From positions 1 through 11,759 of the forward strand of contig CAADST010000058.1 of NCBI GenBank assembly GCA_900751815.1: a stretch of 11,759 nt of DNA. The letters are read 5' to 3'. This DNA comes from Bacilli bacterium. GTDB taxonomy: Bacteria; Bacillota_I; Bacilli_A; RF39; UBA660. The notes below the pieces were generated by a model. It worked only from the letters and a program-made list of their open reading frames with translations. It did not search any database and was not told where the DNA came from. Positions 1-6,776 of the stretch are shown here, in pieces. The position numbers were made by a program, and so were the translations under genes. The first letter of the stretch is position 1. Each line of letters opens with the position of its first letter.

Positions 1-252
1 AAAATCTTCAATACTAAAATCTACAGAATTTCTATCAATTCTGGTTGTTAGTTCAACTGAAAATGGTAATACATATTCAAAATGTTCTTTATTAACACTT
101 AGTTCATGTGATTTATAATCTCCAGAAACTATAAAATTACCTAAAATCTCTCCATCATTAACTGTGTAGTCATGTTCTAGGGAAATACTAGTAATTTCAG
201 CAATACTTGAATTAAATTTAATATCTTTAGTAAATGGTATTATTAAGTTCAT
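1..252 (-). CDS. Partial protein with SpoVID/DUF3794-like N-terminal domain (C-terminus outside window)
   Basis: The first 84 codons of a minus-strand gene are visible; the rest lies beyond position 1. The ATG at 252-250 has a strong Shine-Dalgarno (GGGAGG at 259-264, spacing 6). The translation starts MNLIIPFTKDIKFNSS. It then has the rhythm SLEHDY, a short variable turn, GNFIVSGDYK, and after a few residues LPFSVELTTRIDR followed by VDFSIEDF. From memory, this order (acidic loop, G-x-hydrophobic-x-x-x-G-[DE]-Y-K, PF/PV-x-[VI]-x-hydrophobic, D-x-F-x-I-E-x-F) resembles the N-terminal beta domain of the spore coat/cortex morphogenetic protein SpoVID and related DUF3794 domains, which often carry a C-terminal LysM. 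The LysM part cannot be seen. No signal peptide is apparent. The domain call is tentative; that this is a real gene start is more secure. Confidence 0.6.
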   Translation of the reverse strand, partial: MNLIIPFTKDIKFNSSIAEITSISLEHDYTVNDGEILGNFIVSGDYKSHELSVNKEHFEYVLPFSVELTTRIDRNSVDFSIEDF

Positions 253-300
253 AAAATTCCTCCCTAATAATACTTATGATTATTGTTTTATTTTATGATA

Positions 301-329
301 AGAAAAAATCTAGTAAATTAACTAGATTT
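301..329 (-). terminator. Minus-strand Rho-independent terminator without an obvious gene upstream
   Basis: The arms AAATCTAGT (306-314) and ACTAGATTT (321-329) pair perfectly over 9 bp around a 6-nt loop. Read on the minus strand, the stem runs straight into TTTTTTCTT. The T-run exists only in that direction, so the hairpin should end transcripts arriving from positions above 330, upstream of the SpoVID-like gene start at 252. No standard-code gene precedes it. The stem is AT-rich and so of moderate strength. Confidence 0.6.
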
Positions 330-477
330 AAACTACAATTCAATTATCAATTATTGAATATGGCACTTGAATAGTCTCATGATAAGAAAAATTTTTATTT
401 AGACAAATTTCATCTAAATTGCAATTATTTCGATATCATTTTGATGTTATTTGTTGTTTTATTGTCATATAATACAT
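328..477 (-). other. Possible decayed or recoded small ORF ending at the orphan terminator
   Basis: Starting at ATG 477-475, the frame runs 49 codons to a TAA at 330-328, which abuts the terminator arm. It is interrupted by two TGA codons (438-436 and 342-340). With the TGAs read as an amino acid it would give MYYMTIKQQITSK-x-YRNNCNLDE and end PYSIIDN-x-IVV. The frame stays free of TAA and TAG up to position 549, which is unusual in DNA this AT-rich. No Shine-Dalgarno precedes the ATG. Because the rest of the window uses TGA as stop, the options are a decayed gene, a gene from a TGA-recoding element, a non-coding RNA or chance. No homology is recognised. Confidence 0.15.
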
Positions 478-525
478 TTTAAATATAACATGATTTTTAT
501 TATTAATTAATCTGCTAATTATATA

Positions 526-549
526 TAAACATTTAATATCAAATGTTTA
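526..549. repeat. 9-bp perfect dyad, candidate operator
   Basis: TAAACATTT (526-534) and AAATGTTTA (541-549) are perfect inverted repeats separated by 6 bp (AATATC). The dyad lies about 115 bp upstream of the HTH gene and overlaps the spacer of a possible minus-strand promoter (TTAAAC 550-545, TATATA 527-522). No T-run follows on the plus strand, so a terminator is unlikely there. Its size and symmetry fit an operator for a dimeric XRE-family repressor such as the one encoded at 665-901. This is inference from position only. Confidence 0.35.
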
Positions 550-664
550 AAGTTTATTGCTAAAAATATTAGCGTTTGTTCACTATTAATAAATATATAG
601 TTATTATTATGTACTATTATAATAATTTAATTTTTATTATAATTTATTTAGTGATGGTGATAAA

Positions 665-901
665 ATGAATAATAGTATATATGCTCTTATAGATTATGGG
701 AAAGTAGAAATTACTTTAAAAGAAATATTAGAGAAAAAAGGTATAAGTAGAAATAAGTTAAGTCTTATGATTGCTGTAAATTATGATTTAGTTAATAGAT
801 ATTATAATAATAGAGTTATTAGAGTAGATATAGATATAATAGCTCGTATGTGTTATGTCTTAGATTGTGATATAAATGATATACTTAAATATAGAAAATG
901 A
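665..901 (+). CDS. Small XRE/Cro-type helix-turn-helix DNA-binding protein
   Basis: This 78-residue protein is essentially one Cro/C1-type HTH domain (about residues 15-75). The predicted scaffold is helix 1 around ITLKEILEKKG, the HTH around ISRNKLSLMIAVNYDLVNRYYNN, and the closing helices IDIIARMCYVLDCDINDIL. Those last helices match the common pattern of 'L..ia.vL.c.i.dlL' in the HTH_26/XRE family. There is no extra domain, signal peptide or membrane segment, so it should be a cytoplasmic DNA-binding regulator. The ATG has only a weak, close Shine-Dalgarno (GGTGA at 656-660). It is the only plus-strand gene in the left third, is extremely rich in A/T-ending codons, and is followed by a strong terminator, so it is probably monocistronic. 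Such solo regulators often come from plasmids, phages or toxin-antitoxin loci, but no partner is visible. Targets are unknown; the dyad at 526-549 is a candidate site. Confidence 0.85.
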   Translation: MNNSIYALIDYGKVEITLKEILEKKGISRNKLSLMIAVNYDLVNRYYNNRVIRVDIDIIARMCYVLDCDINDILKYRK

Positions 902-907
902 ATAATA

Positions 908-949
908 AACCAAAAAAATCTTTCCTTAAATAAGAAAGATTTTTTGGTT
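908..949. terminator. Bidirectional terminator between the HTH gene and the Fic end of the operon
   Basis: AACC, seven A and TCTTTC (908-924) pair with GAAAGA, six T and GGTT (934-949), leaving a single bulged A and a loop of about 9 nt. On the plus strand the core stem TCTTTC/GAAAGA is followed by TTTTTT; on the minus strand the same core is followed by TTTTTTT. It therefore can stop the HTH transcript starting at 665 and also the long minus-strand operon whose last gene ends at 1111. Confidence 0.8.
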
Positions 950-963
950 ATAATTAATAGATA

Positions 964-1067
964 TGGAAAAGAGATTTTGAATAAATAAAAAGTTTAGTTA
1001 TATACAAAATTCGACAAAATATTTTAAACTTATGTTATACAATCTCAGAAAGATAATCTCTTTTCCA
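964..1067. repeat. 104-bp element bounded by 13-bp perfect inverted repeats
   Basis: TGGAAAAGAGATT (964-976) and AATCTCTTTTCCA (1055-1067) are perfect inverted repeats 78 bp apart. Inside them AAGTTTA (990-996) and TAAACTT (1025-1031) form a second 7-bp pair, and a near direct repeat occurs (GTTATATAC 997-1005, GTTATAC 1034-1040). The trinucleotide ATA flanks both outer ends, which could be a short target duplication or chance in AT-rich DNA. There is no coding capacity. Possible explanations are a small MITE-like element, or a structured 3' untranslated region of the minus-strand operon. Confidence 0.4.
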
Positions 1068-1110
1068 ATAATAATATATAATATTTTTTTGAATTGGTCA
1101 AGCAATTTTG

Positions 1111-1649
1111 TTAAATTCCATCAATACAATTATCATAAATCCATAATTTTAAATCTTTCATATCATTTGTTTCATAATATTTTATTAATTTAACAAAATA
1201 GTCTCCGATTTTTTCTACCGGCACAGCTATAATTCCTTGACCATTTTTTAAACACTCTTTATTAGCTACCAAATTAGCAACTCTTTTATTGCCATCTAAA
1301 AACATTTGACTTCTTTGTACCCAACAAAAAAGTGTAATACATCTATCTAATTCATTTTCAATATCTAATATTTCTTTTAATTCTGCTTCATAATCGCATT
1401 CGCTTGGAAGCTTTGGTCTCCAAGAAGTTCCTGTGATTCCTACACCAATACTCCGAAATTCTCCAAGAGGATGAATATTTTGACCTTTACAGATTTCAAA
1501 ATGTACTTTTTTTATATAATCTATTGTTAAAGGTTCATCAATGGTTGTTAAAACTTATTGAAAACATCTTCTACATCTTTCTTTGTTGCTTTTATGCCTT
1601 CTAAAACAGCACTTTTATAAATAGTATCTATTAATTTATCTTGTGTCAT
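1111..1649 (-). pseudogene. Fic-family protein gene, broken by one frameshift
   Basis: The first segment starts at ATG 1649, overlapping the queA stop as ATGA. It encodes 33 residues ending DVEDVFNKF before a TAA at 1550-1548. The remaining 146 codons lie in another frame (1551-1111), beginning LTTIDEPLTIDYIKKVH. Restoring one base near 1550-1556 joins them into an about 180-residue protein, a normal size for a compact Fic protein. The N-terminal SAVLEG matches the inhibitory-helix motif [ST]xxxE[GN] of class II Fic proteins. The core GQNIHPLGEFR, later TGTSWRP and the loop QMFLDGNKR (1308-1282) mark the Fic fold, but the usual HPFxDGN[GK]R histidine is glutamine here. Fic enzymes normally AMPylate protein targets, so this variant may be inactive or act differently. 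The deletion is next to a TTTT run and could be mutation or assembly error. No classical slippery heptamer supports programmed frameshifting. Confidence 0.8.
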
Positions 1650-2659
1650 TTTATGAACATTGCATCTCCAAAAGAGAAAAATCTAAAATTATGTTTTATG
1701 GCATAATCATAAGCATGTAAAATATTTTCTTTTGTAGATAATGCAGATACTAGCATAAGCAGTGTGCTTTTAGGTAAATGAAAATTAGTTATAAGGCCAT
1801 CAATAGCTTTAAATTCAAATCCTGGATAAATAAATATATCAGTCTCTCCACTACATGGCATAAATTTATCATATTTGTGTTTTACTGTTTCTAAAACTCT
1901 AGTTGAAGTTGTACCAACTGCATAAATTTTACCTTTAGCATTATTTAGAGTATCTGCTGCTTCTTTTGACATAACATAATATTCACTATGCATATGGTGT
2001 TTTGTAATATCATCTACTTCAACTGGTCTAAATGTGCCAAGTCCTACATGCAATGTTACATAAACTAAAGTTACTCCTTTTTTCTTTATTTCTTCAAGTA
2101 ATTCTTGAGTAAAATGCAAACCTGCAGTTGGAGCAGCTGCCGAACCAATATTTTTGGCATAAACAGTTTGATAACGAGATTGATCACTCAAAGTTTCATG
2201 AATATATGGTGGAAGTGGCATAGTACCTAATTTTTCTAGTATTTCCATTAAAATTCCGTCATATAATAATTTAACATGAACAATACCTTCATCCTTTTTT
2301 TGGGTGACTTCAGCTTTAAGAGAGCCATCTCCAAAAGAAACAATGGTTCCCTCATGTAATCTTTTGGCGGGTTTAGCAAGACATTCCCAAATATCTCCTT
2401 CGATACTCCTTAAAAGTAAAAGTTCAATTACTGCTTTGGTATCTACCTTTTCCCCGATTAGTCTTGCAGGTATTACTTTAGTGTCATTAAGTACTAAAAT
2501 ATCTTCAGGATTTAAATAATCAATGATATTTTTAAAGAGATCTTCCCTTAACTCTCCAGTTACTTTATCCATAACTAAAAGTTTAGAGTCGCTCCTGTTT
2601 TTTAGAGGTGTTTGAGCAATAAGTTCTGGTGGCAAAAAGTAATCATATTCATTTAACAT
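1646..2659 (-). CDS. queA: S-adenosylmethionine:tRNA ribosyltransferase-isomerase
   Basis: QueA transfers and isomerises the ribosyl part of SAM onto 7-aminomethyl-7-deazaguanine in the anticodon wobble position of Asn, Asp, His and Tyr tRNAs, giving epoxyqueuosine. At 337 residues it has the family's usual length. Recognisable blocks are the N-terminal [12 protein letters not shown] with [20 protein letters not shown] (56-67), LPPYI (149-153), the family signature AAPTAGLHF (175-183), and a C-terminal [15 protein letters not shown]. The ATG at 2659 lies inside the end of tmk (11-nt overlap) and has the Shine-Dalgarno AAGGTG six bases upstream. Its TGA overlaps the start of the Fic gene. It is cytoplasmic. 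In Firmicutes queA usually follows ruvB and precedes tgt. Here neither tgt nor other queuosine genes are present, and five folate/dTMP genes separate it from ruvB. Confidence 0.97.
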   Translation of the reverse strand: MLNEYDYFLPPELIAQTPLKNRSDSKLLVMDKVTGELREDLFKNIIDYLNPEDILVLNDTKVIPARLIGEKVDTKAVIELLLLRSIEGDIWECLAKPAKRLHEGTIVSFGDGSLKAEVTQKKDEGIVHVKLLYDGILMEILEKLGTMPLPPYIHETLSDQSRYQTVYAKNIGSAAAPTAGLHFTQELLEEIKKKGVTLVYVTLHVGLGTFRPVEVDDITKHHMHSEYYVMSKEAADTLNNAKGKIYAVGTTSTRVLETVKHKYDKFMPCSGETDIFIYPGFEFKAIDGLITNFHLPKSTLLMLVSALSTKENILHAYDYAIKHNFRFFSFGDAMFIK

Positions 2660-3332
2660 TTATGACACCTTCTATTTTTTCTACTACTTCCTTGTTTATA
2701 TCATCAATTGTTCTAATTACATCATCTTTAACACAATCAATTTTAATATAATTGTAAATTTCAGTAAGTTCTAAATAGGCATTTTCAGCTTGTTTTAAAT
2801 GTTCTTTACTAGATTCATGTTGATCTGGTGCTTCCTTACGACTTTGTTTTAGAATACTTGCATATTCATAAGGCATGTATAAAAATATAACAGCATCTGG
2901 TCTTGGTAGTTCCATAATATCAAATTCTAATTTATCTAATTTTTCATACATTTTTTGTCTTTCATTCTTATCTTTAATTTTACCACCTTGATGAGCCATA
3001 TTAGATTCGACATATCTATCTATTATTACTACTTCACCTTTATCTAAATGTTCTTTAATAATATAGATGTTGTATCTTCTATCTGCCGCAAAGTAGGCAG
3101 ATGCAACTAAGCCATCAACATTAGTGGCACCTTCAGGAAACCAACCTTCACAAATAGATGGCTTTCCTAAATATGGGCCCCCAACAATTTTACCAGTTGG
3201 AGAACTATAATTAGGAAATGCAAATTCAAATACGGGAATATTTTTAGATTTTAGAACTTCTATTGCTCTTTTAGCTTGGGTTTCTTTACCGGAACAATCT
3301 GTTCCTTCAATTATTATTAATTTACCTTTCAT
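2649..3332 (-). CDS. tmk: Thymidylate (dTMP) kinase
   Basis: This kinase phosphorylates dTMP to dTDP with ATP, the step after thymidylate synthase. The 227-residue protein begins with beta strand KLIIIEG and the P-loop [10 protein letters not shown] (10-19). The residue after GK is Glu, followed by Thr, instead of the usual Ser/Thr; my recollection is that this GKETQ variant recurs in Firmicutes-type kinases. DRYVESN (105-111) is the DR[YWH] nucleotide-binding motif. [11 protein letters not shown] supplies the basic LID region. [12 protein letters not shown] and the YFAADRR segment fit the substrate-side helices. The ATG at 3332 overlaps the folA stop as ATGA and has a GAGGT Shine-Dalgarno inside folA, so translation is probably coupled. 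It lies directly downstream of DHFR and ThyA, which supports dTMP as substrate. Activity on other nucleotides cannot be excluded. Confidence 0.92.
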   Translation of the reverse strand: MKGKLIIIEGTDCSGKETQAKRAIEVLKSKNIPVFEFAFPNYSSPTGKIVGGPYLGKPSICEGWFPEGATNVDGLVASAYFAADRRYNIYIIKEHLDKGEVVIIDRYVESNMAHQGGKIKDKNERQKMYEKLDKLEFDIMELPRPDAVIFLYMPYEYASILKQSRKEAPDQHESSKEHLKQAENAYLELTEIYNYIKIDCVKDDVIRTIDDINKEVVEKIEGVINVK

Positions 3333-3805
3333 TTCAACCTCACATATGTTACAAATTTATATTTTATATCATCATCAACATGTTCTTCTGATAATGTTTT
3401 AGTAAAATCCTTTTTATCAAATTCAGGAAAATATACATCAGCATTACTTTCTTCTTCTATTTCCGTTAAATATAATACTTCGGCATAAGGCAAAAATAAC
3501 TTATAAATACTAGCACCACCAATAATCATGACTTCTTCATCTATTGTATTTAAGTAAGCAAGCAAATCATCAAAGTTTTGATAAATTTGAGCATCGGGAA
3601 TATTACTTAAAGACTTTGATAAAATTATATATTCTCTTCCTTCTAGTTTTTTAGGTAAAGATTTATAAGTTGATGCTCCCATTACTATTTTTTTATGCAT
3701 AGTAAGTTCTTTAAAATGAGCTAAATCTCCTTTGATGTGCCATATTAAATTATTATCTTTACCAAGTTCATTATTTTTACCTATTGCTGCAATAATACTA
3801 ATCAT
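3329..3805 (-). CDS. folA: Dihydrofolate reductase
   Basis: DHFR reduces the dihydrofolate produced by thymidylate synthase back to tetrahydrofolate using NADPH. The 158-residue chain matches the bacterial chromosomal enzyme in length (E. coli FolA is 159). The N-terminal ISIIAAIGKNNELG is followed by LIWHIKGDLAHFK, containing Trp22 and the substrate-binding acidic Asp27. VMGASTYKSLPKKLEGREYIILS corresponds to the conserved MGR.T[YW].S...PL.GR..IVLS block. VMIIGGASIYKLFLPYA is the GG-containing cofactor turn, and LYLTEIEEESNADVYFPEF is the C-terminal block. In MGASTYKS, Ala and Ser replace the common Arg and Lys, a modest divergence at the NADPH site. The start at 3805 has Shine-Dalgarno AAGGAAGTGA. 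It follows thyA after 13 nt and overlaps tmk by 4 nt. Trimethoprim susceptibility cannot be read from the sequence. Confidence 0.96.
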   Translation of the reverse strand: MISIIAAIGKNNELGKDNNLIWHIKGDLAHFKELTMHKKIVMGASTYKSLPKKLEGREYIILSKSLSNIPDAQIYQNFDDLLAYLNTIDEEVMIIGGASIYKLFLPYAEVLYLTEIEEESNADVYFPEFDKKDFTKTLSEEHVDDDIKYKFVTYVRLK

Positions 3806-3818
3806 TTAATCACTTCCT

Positions 3819-4718
3819 TTATTTTGCTACTTCAAATTTAATTGGTCCTAAATGTTCATAGTTTTCTACTTTTATGTCTTTTAATTCCTTAGAATTATCA
3901 AATTCATAAAAATCTTTTATTTCCGGATTTAACCATAAAGTTGGTGCTTCTTTATCACCAAGTTCATCAAATCTTTTGATTTGTTCTTTTATGCCATCAA
4001 TTTGATTGACATAAATATGGGCATCTTTAATCGAATAATCTATGGTGCCTGGCATAAGATTACATACTTGAGCAATCATAGCAAGTAATACTGAATATTG
4101 GGTTACATTAAATGGTAATCCAAGTGGTACATCACAACTTCTTTGATGCACCCATAAATTTAAGTAACCATCAGTTACATCCCATTCTGTTGACCATACA
4201 CAACTTGGAAGAACTGCTGTATCTAAATAATCATCTTGCCATAAAGATATGACTAATCTTCGATCATTTGGATTATTTTTTAGTGTATTTATTAATTTGT
4301 CGGTAAAATTAAATTTGTTTACAATAAACCCATAAGCAGTTCCAATAGTATGGGCATAATCTTTACCAAAGTTTTTCTTAACTTCTTTTCTAACCATTTT
4401 ACCATTTTCTAAGACATTTTGGGTCGCACACCAATATCCTTCTTCATCTATTTCCCATTCATCCCAAATATGAACATTTCTCTCTTGCAACCAACGAACA
4501 TCATTGGACTTAGCTTGATAAATCCAAAGCATTTCGGTTATTGCTTGGCGAAAATATAATTGTTTAGTAGTTAGACATGGAAATTCTTCACGAAGGTCAA
4601 AATGTAAATGATAACTAGGTATTTTAATAGTATTAATACCAGTTCTATTTTCGACTTCTACTCCATCACTCAAAATAGTTTTACACAATTTAATATAATC
4701 TTTATCCCACTTTGACAT
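3819..4718 (-). CDS. thyA: Thymidylate synthase (ThyA type)
   Basis: ThyA methylates dUMP to dTMP using methylene-THF as both carbon donor and reductant, releasing dihydrofolate. The 299-residue protein has ENRTG with Arg25 (phosphate binding), TEMLWIY with Glu62, RR at 153-154 (the phosphate-binding pair donated by the partner subunit), the catalytic Cys173 in LPSCVWSTEWDV, RSCDVPLGLPFN (193-204) and DAHIYVNQ (232-239). The catalytic loop differs from the common PPCH motif: Ser precedes the Cys and Val follows it. The chain exceeds the 264 residues of E. coli ThyA mainly through an insertion at about 90-125. It is clearly the classical, not the flavin-dependent (ThyX), family. The ATG at 4718 follows a Shine-Dalgarno AAGGTGAG and lies 8 nt after glyA. 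It sits between glyA/folD, which supply the cofactor, and folA, which recycles it. Confidence 0.96.
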   Translation of the reverse strand: MSKWDKDYIKLCKTILSDGVEVENRTGINTIKIPSYHLHFDLREEFPCLTTKQLYFRQAITEMLWIYQAKSNDVRWLQERNVHIWDEWEIDEEGYWCATQNVLENGKMVRKEVKKNFGKDYAHTIGTAYGFIVNKFNFTDKLINTLKNNPNDRRLVISLWQDDYLDTAVLPSCVWSTEWDVTDGYLNLWVHQRSCDVPLGLPFNVTQYSVLLAMIAQVCNLMPGTIDYSIKDAHIYVNQIDGIKEQIKRFDELGDKEAPTLWLNPEIKDFYEFDNSKELKDIKVENYEHLGPIKFEVAK

Positions 4719-4726
4719 AACTCACC

Positions 4727-5953
4727 TTATTCATACCATAATGGATATTTACTAGTAATATCTAGTACTTCTTTATCAAGCTCTTGTAATATTTCTTCAT
4801 TATCATGATTTTTTAAAGCTTCAGCAATAATTGTGCCAATTTTTCTAAAATCATCTTCTTTTAAACCACGAGTAGTCATCGCTGGTGAGCCAAGCCTAAT
4901 TCCACTAGTTAGGGCTGGACTTTCAGTATCTCCTGGTATAGTATTTTTATTGACAGTTATATGAATTCTATCAAGAAGATTTTGCGCATCCTTGCCCGTC
5001 AAGCCACAAGCACTTTTAACATCAACTAAAATTAAATGATTATCGGTTCCATTAGATACTACATGAAAACCTTCTTCTTTTAGAGTTTCTGATAAAGCTA
5101 TGATATTTTTAAGTACTTGTTTTTGGTAATCTTTAAATTCCGGTTGCAAAGCTTCATAGAAACACTGTGCTTTGGCTGCAATAACATGCATTAGGGGACC
5201 ACCTTGAATGCCAGGGAAAACTGTTTTATCTATTTTTTTAGCAATTTCTTCATTATTAGTTAGAATTAAACCACCACGAGGTCCCCGTAGAGTCTTATGA
5301 GTAGTTGTTGTTACAACATCGGCGAATGGCACTGGAGATGGATGAAGTCCTGCCGCAACTAATCCGGCAATATGAGCCATATCAACAAACAGATAAGCTC
5401 CAACTTCATCAGCAATTTCTCTAAACTTTTCAAAATCAATAGTACGAGAATAAGCACTAGCTCCCGCAATAATCATTTTTGGTTTTTCGCGCTTTGCTTT
5501 TTCCCTTAGAGCATCATAATCAATCATTTCTGTTTCAGGGTCAACATCATAATCAACTATTTCATAGTCCATTCCACTAAATGACATTTTGTGTCCATGA
5601 GTTAAATGTCCCCCATTAGATAAATTCATACCCATTACTTTATCGCCATGATTAAGTAAAGCTCTATACACGGCCATATTAGCACTTGAACCAGAGTGTG
5701 GTTGAACATTAGCAAATTTAGCTCCAAATAACTCTTTAGCATATTCTCTAGCTGTATCTTCAAATATATCAATGTATTCACAACCACCGTAATATCTTTT
5801 ATTAGGATATCCTTCGGCATACTTATTGGTTAGGATACTTCCTTGTAATTTTAATATATCATTTGATACATAATTTTCGGATGCAATTAACTCAATATTA
5901 GCCTCTTGTCTAACTCGCTCCTTTCTTAAAGCATTTTCTAAAATCTTATCCAT
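4727..5953 (-). CDS. glyA: Serine hydroxymethyltransferase
   Basis: GlyA is a PLP enzyme that converts serine and THF to glycine and 5,10-methylene-THF, the one-carbon donor for ThyA. I choose ATG 5953 (408 residues, [13 protein letters not shown]). It has GGAGG nine bases upstream, and the N-terminus then aligns with the family. An in-frame ATG at 5974 would add only MKWRKEK and lacks a comparable site. Motifs are [10 protein letters not shown] (21-30), the [15 protein letters not shown] substrate block (43-57), HSGSSAN (86-92), VDMAHIAGL with Asp191 and His194, and [14 protein letters not shown] with Schiff-base Lys220. The gene overlaps folD by 8 nt and ends TAA 8 nt before thyA. Length and motifs are standard, and nothing looks degraded. 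Confidence 0.97.
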   Translation of the reverse strand: MDKILENALRKERVRQEANIELIASENYVSNDILKLQGSILTNKYAEGYPNKRYYGGCEYIDIFEDTAREYAKELFGAKFANVQPHSGSSANMAVYRALLNHGDKVMGMNLSNGGHLTHGHKMSFSGMDYEIVDYDVDPETEMIDYDALREKAKREKPKMIIAGASAYSRTIDFEKFREIADEVGAYLFVDMAHIAGLVAAGLHPSPVPFADVVTTTTHKTLRGPRGGLILTNNEEIAKKIDKTVFPGIQGGPLMHVIAAKAQCFYEALQPEFKDYQKQVLKNIIALSETLKEEGFHVVSNGTDNHLILVDVKSACGLTGKDAQNLLDRIHITVNKNTIPGDTESPALTSGIRLGSPAMTTRGLKEDDFRKIGTIIAEALKNHDNEEILQELDKEVLDITSKYPLWYE

Positions 5954-6776
5954 TTTTTCTTTCCTCCATTTCAACTAAATTATCTATAATCATTGCAACA
6001 GTCATTGGACCAACTCCACCAGGATTAGGTGTAATATACTGGGCAATATCTTTAATATTTTCAAAATCGACATCGCCATATATCTTACCATCCACTCGAG
6101 TTACTCCAACATCTATCACAGTAGATCCATATTTTACCATGTCCTTAGTTATCAAATGTTTTACGCCAGTTGCACTTATTAATATATCAGCATTTTTGGT
6201 AATTTGCGCTAAACTCTTAGTTTTAGAGTGTGCTAGTGTAACTGTTGCATCCATATTTTCTAAAGCTAAACTTAAAGGATGACCCACAATATTACCACGA
6301 CCAACTATTACAACATTTGACCCACTTATAGGGATTTTATAGTATTCCAGTAATTTAATAATTCCTTTAACTGTACAAGGCAAGATAGTTTTTTTACCTA
6401 AATATAAATTATATATATTATATGCAGTAAAACCATCAACATCTTTTTTAGAATCTATTAAATTACTACATTTATCAAAATTAATACCTTCAGGAACTGG
6501 ACTTTGTAATATTATACCAGTAACCGATTCATCATTATTTAGCTTTTTTATTAAATTAATAACTTCAGATTCTAATGCATCAGCGGGTAACAAATATTTT
6601 TCAACTGCAATACCTACCGATTTACAATATTTTTCTTTATTCTTAATATATATTTTGCTAGCTTCATTATCACCTACTAAAATAATTGCTAATTTAATTT
6701 GCAAATTTTCTTTAGTGATTTTATCCTTTATTTTATCAAGAATTTCATCTCTAACTTTTTTACCATCTAAAATCAA
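5946..6776 (-). CDS. folD: Bifunctional methylene-THF dehydrogenase/methenyl-THF cyclohydrolase
   Basis: FolD interconverts methylene-, methenyl- and 10-formyl-THF, linking the thymidylate cycle to purine synthesis and, where used, initiator-tRNA formylation. The 276-residue protein has catalytic YIKNK (Tyr43, Lys47), [11 protein letters not shown] (87-97; the usual form is LQLPLP), KDVDGF (111-116), PCTVKG (133-138), the Rossmann loop [10 protein letters not shown] (158-167) and [15 protein letters not shown] (248-262). Gly replaces Ser in the usual GRSxxVG dinucleotide loop. The start is TTG, not ATG. TTGA at 6776-6773 merges the folD start with the ruvB TGA stop, and GGGGGA lies just upstream. 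MILDGKK is the expected FolD N-terminus and no suitable ATG exists nearby, so the TTG start is well supported. It suggests re-initiation-dependent, reduced translation. Confidence 0.96.
   Translation of the reverse strand: MILDGKKVRDEILDKIKDKITKENLQIKLAIILVGDNEASKIYIKNKEKYCKSVGIAVEKYLLPADALESEVINLIKKLNNDESVTGIILQSPVPEGINFDKCSNLIDSKKDVDGFTAYNIYNLYLGKKTILPCTVKGIIKLLEYYKIPISGSNVVIVGRGNIVGHPLSLALENMDATVTLAHSKTKSLAQITKNADILISATGVKHLITKDMVKYGSTVIDVGVTRVDGKIYGDVDFENIKDIAQYITPNPGGVGPMTVAMIIDNLVEMEERKNG

Larger units (their letters stand above)
253..664. other. AT-rich intergenic region with terminator, dyad and possible minus-strand transcript
   Basis: No standard-code gene longer than a few codons is convincing in these 412 bases. 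They hold the Shine-Dalgarno of the left gene (259-264), a minus-strand terminator hairpin (301-329) that does not follow any normal gene, and a 9-bp perfect inverted repeat (526-549). On the plus strand a TATAAT at 618-623 is a possible -10 for the HTH gene, though no good -35 accompanies it. On the minus strand TTAAAC (550-545) and TATATA (527-522), 17 nt apart, could form a promoter firing toward the orphan terminator. The region therefore looks like a divergent control region feeding an undefined minus-strand transcript. Confidence 0.5.

Noticed and set aside
1083..1110. Hairpin AATTG/CAATT just downstream of the Fic gene as its terminator
   Set aside because: The 5-bp stem is weak and is followed on the minus strand by an A-run rather than a T-run. 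The 908-949 hairpin is the better terminator.
1111..1305. A separate 64-residue gene starting at the ATG at 1305
   Set aside because: That Met is inside the Fic active-site loop (QMFLDGNKR). The frame continues upstream to about 1551, so it is a fragment of the broken Fic gene.
1548..1556. Programmed -1 ribosomal frameshifting in the Fic gene
   Set aside because: The site AAGTTTTAAC is not an X-XXY-YYZ slippery heptamer for the frame needed. A one-base loss or assembly error is simpler.
5635..5820. Antisense and alternate-frame ORFs within glyA, queA, folD and ruvB
   Set aside because: They lie wholly inside strongly conserved genes, have no ribosome sites and give no recognisable protein.
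5954..5974. ATG at 5974 as the glyA start
   Set aside because: It adds only MKWRKEK before the canonical N-terminus, and the strong GGAGG serves the ATG at 5953.
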